DNA of 7,858 bases from UBA1138 sp036338615 (lineage in GTDB: Bacteria > Gemmatimonadota > Gemmatimonadetes > Longimicrobiales > Gaopeijiaceae), in NCBI GenBank assembly GCA_036338615.1, contig JAYZBT010000271.1, forward strand, positions 1 to 7,858, given 5' to 3'. This document shows, one piece after another, positions 6,265-7,858 of the stretch. The position numbers and the translations under genes are program-made. The notes beneath the pieces are model-generated. The model ran no database searches and had not been told where the DNA came from. It saw only the letters and a program-made list of their open reading frames with translations. Each line of letters starts with the position of its first letter. Position 1 is the first letter of the stretch.

Positions 6265-7734
6265 TCACGCCTCCAGACTCTCGGCGCGGTACCCGCCGGC
6301 TTTCCGGTCCCGCACGTACAATCCCCCGAAAATGAACACCAACACCGCGCAGAGCGGCACGATGTAGCGGAAAGAGACCCTGCCGCCATAGTTGTCGGCG
6401 GGCCCGAGAATCGCCTGCGCCTGCCCTACCAGATCTTCATCGGCATCCGATGCGATGATCGCGCGCAAGGCGTTCGCCGTAGCCGGCGCTGGTAGCATGC
6501 CCATCGCCTCGTACGCCATCGAGATCGCCTGCGTGGCCGTCACCGCCGCCTGGGCGTCCGAGTCGTCGCTGTTGCCGAGCACCATGGAAGTGCGCTCGAA
6601 CACTGTGATGACCTCGCTCACCGGGATCTGATCGTGGGCGTATCGATCGGCGATTCTGCCCATCTGGGGCGCGGCGACCAGTCCGACGGTTGCCACTCCC
6701 ACGGTGCCCATGAGTCCGAGCCCGAGCGCTCCGCTCTTGGGCACGCGCTCCGATACCACCCCGAGCATGGTGGGCCAGAAGTAGCATACGCCGAGCGCGA
6801 AGACCGTCGCCGCGGCGAACACGGCCACGCCGCCCGAGACGTAGCTCAGCCCGAGCAGCCCCACGCCCGAGAGCGCGGCAGACGCGAGTAACAGGCCCGT
6901 CGGAGAGATTCGATGCACGATGTCGCCGGCGCGATACCGCATCACCGCCATCAGCCCATTGATCCAGACGAGCACGAGAATCCCCGCCATGCCACCCGAC
7001 TCGAGCACCGCCGGGACCCATCGATTGGGGCCGAGCTCCACCGAGGCGGTCATCGCCATCGCGATGAGCATGACCCACATGAACGGAGTCGCGAGCGAGG
7101 CCTTGAACATCTCTCCCATGCCCACTCCGGCACGCACGCCCTCGGTGGTCGGGAAGGGCTCACGTAGCAGCATCCAACCGTAGATGAAGGTGGGCACCAG
7201 GACCAGGCCGATTTTGACCTGCCAAGCGCCCACTCCGATCGCGTCGAGCCCAAAGGCCGCGAGCCCCCCCAATACGACGCCGCCAGGGAACCAAACGTGG
7301 AACTGGTTCAGCTTCACGATCTTGTTGTCGGGGAAGAGCGCCGCCACCAGCGGGTTACACGCCGCCTCGACGAGGCCATTCGCCATGGCGATGATGAGCG
7401 CTCCGCCGAACAGGGTGGAAAAGCCGGTCGCGAAGATGATCGTGACCGACCCGACCAGGTGTCCCACGAACGACATGCGCAGCAGCGCCCGCATGCCGAT
7501 CGAGTCCGCGAGGGGAGCGAACGCCAGCTGCGAGATCGCGAATCCCCAGAGCGCGGCCCCACCGATCCAACCCACCTCCTCGTTGGTGAGCACGAACTCA
7601 CGTTTGAGCGCGAGCATGATGGCCCCGACGGTCGCAAACGCGACCGAGGTGGCGATGAGGGCAACGCAACTGCCCAGGAAGAGGCGAGACGGGTTGACCT
7701 TGTCGGCCGGCGCCGGTGGCAGTGTGTCGGTCAT
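6265..7734 (-). CDS. MFS sugar permease, FucP/FHS-like, with a long TM11-TM12 periplasmic insert
   Basis: A 489-residue inner-membrane permease with about 12 hydrophobic helices (near 18-40, 52-72, 84-104, 107-128, 150-167, 172-190, 216-234, 249-266, 279-298, 302-322, 336-354, 457-474). PLADSIGMRALL (74-85) between TM2 and TM3 is the MFS motif-A region. EAACNPLVAALFP (123-135) followed by LNQFHVWFPGG (142-152) resembles the polar TM4-TM5 signature of the fucose/glucose/galactose (FHS) branch. FWPTMLGVV (319-327) and the glycine-rich TM11 also fit, so proton-coupled sugar or polyol uptake is likely. Residues about 361-455 form a soluble segment between TM11 and TM12, much longer than the short loop in FucP. 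The ATG at 7734 suits the short cytoplasmic N-terminus of the family; its ribosome site is poor, and the frame stays open upstream to the window end, so a longer start cannot be fully excluded. First gene of the apparent three-gene operon. Confidence 0.88.
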   Translation of the reverse strand: MTDTLPPAPADKVNPSRLFLGSCVALIATSVAFATVGAIMLALKREFVLTNEEVGWIGGAALWGFAISQLAFAPLADSIGMRALLRMSFVGHLVGSVTIIFATGFSTLFGGALIIAMANGLVEAACNPLVAALFPDNKIVKLNQFHVWFPGGVVLGGLAAFGLDAIGVGAWQVKIGLVLVPTFIYGWMLLREPFPTTEGVRAGVGMGEMFKASLATPFMWVMLIAMAMTASVELGPNRWVPAVLESGGMAGILVLVWINGLMAVMRYRAGDIVHRISPTGLLLASAALSGVGLLGLSYVSGGVAVFAAATVFALGVCYFWPTMLGVVSERVPKSGALGLGLMGTVGVATVGLVAAPQMGRIADRYAHDQIPVSEVITVFERTSMVLGNSDDSDAQAAVTATQAISMAYEAMGMLPAPATANALRAIIASDADEDLVGQAQAILGPADNYGGRVSFRYIVPLCAVLVFIFGGLYVRDRKAGGYRAESLEA

Positions 7735-7858
7735 TTGTGGGTCTGGGCCTTTTTCGGGCTCGGGCGAATTCAGTCTGCGATGGGGCAGGGAGCCAGGGTA
7801 GGGCCTGAGCGGAGGCACATGCAAGGGCTCAGCGGATGAGATTTCGCCGGCTGGGACA
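7735..7858. other. Region upstream of the permease operon, no supported element
   Basis: These 124 nt precede the permease ATG and should hold the operon promoter or the end of another upstream gene, but I can support neither. On the minus strand TTGCAT and TACCCT, 18 nt apart, match the bacterial -35 and -10 consensus at only three of six positions each. The permease frame has no stop codon through this region to the window edge. Confidence 0.4.

Noticed and set aside
6240..6389. A 50-residue N-terminal extension of the oxidoreductase
   Set aside because: The extension overlaps 125 nt of permease coding sequence, is rich in Cys, Arg and Ser, and precedes the normal start of the Rossmann fold; the ATG at 6239 fits the family.
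7795..7824. A sigma70-like promoter (TTGCAT, 18 nt, TACCCT on the minus strand) for the permease operon
   Set aside because: Only three of six consensus matches in each box in GC-rich DNA, so it is not distinguishable from chance.
7735..7824. Permease start at the TTG at 7824, adding 30 residues
   Set aside because: The added segment is Pro/Arg-rich without similarity to the family N-terminus and there is no ribosome site; the ATG at 7734 gives a normal short cytoplasmic lead-in before TM1.

Overview
The window looks like chromosomal DNA from a GC-rich Gram-negative bacterium. The gene set is a large secreted sortilin/BNR-type beta-propeller next to a Gfo/Idh/MocA oxidoreductase, a sugar-isomerase-like TIM barrel and a FucP-like MFS permease. 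Together with high GC and GTG starts, it most resembles environmental Gemmatimonadota. That assignment is an inference from style and gene families; there is no rRNA or other phylogenetic marker here.

Layout. Positions 1-626 (+) hold the C-terminal half of a class I/II PLP-dependent aminotransferase cut by the window edge. Positions 627-788 are a non-coding gap between convergent genes, and almost all of it is a long imperfect palindrome: 22-nt arms with one mismatch, then six more pairs. Positions 789-3929 (-) encode a 1046-residue secreted beta-propeller protein whose C-terminal domain is interrupted by a Gly/Arg-rich tract. Positions 3930-4041 are a 112-nt gap with a GC-rich hairpin. Positions 4042-5043 (-) encode the TIM-barrel isomerase/epimerase-like enzyme, 5040-6239 (-) the Gfo/Idh/MocA dehydrogenase, and 6265-7734 (-) the MFS permease. 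Positions 7735-7858 are the region upstream of the permease and run off the window. No gene-free stretch exceeds 300 bases.

How the genes work together. Permease, dehydrogenase and TIM barrel are closely packed on one strand (25-nt gap, then a 4-nt GTGA overlap), so they are very probably co-transcribed. The simplest model is a small uptake-and-conversion cassette: the permease imports a sugar or cyclitol, the NAD(P)-dependent enzyme oxidises it to a keto-sugar, and the metal-dependent TIM barrel isomerises, epimerises or cleaves it. Characterised dehydrogenase/TIM-barrel pairs such as E. coli YcjS/YcjR work this way, but the actual substrate cannot be read from the sequence. The propeller gene follows on the same strand after 112 nt and may be a read-through member or a separate unit. 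I found no regulator, tRNA, rRNA, CRISPR array, insertion sequence or integrase in the window.
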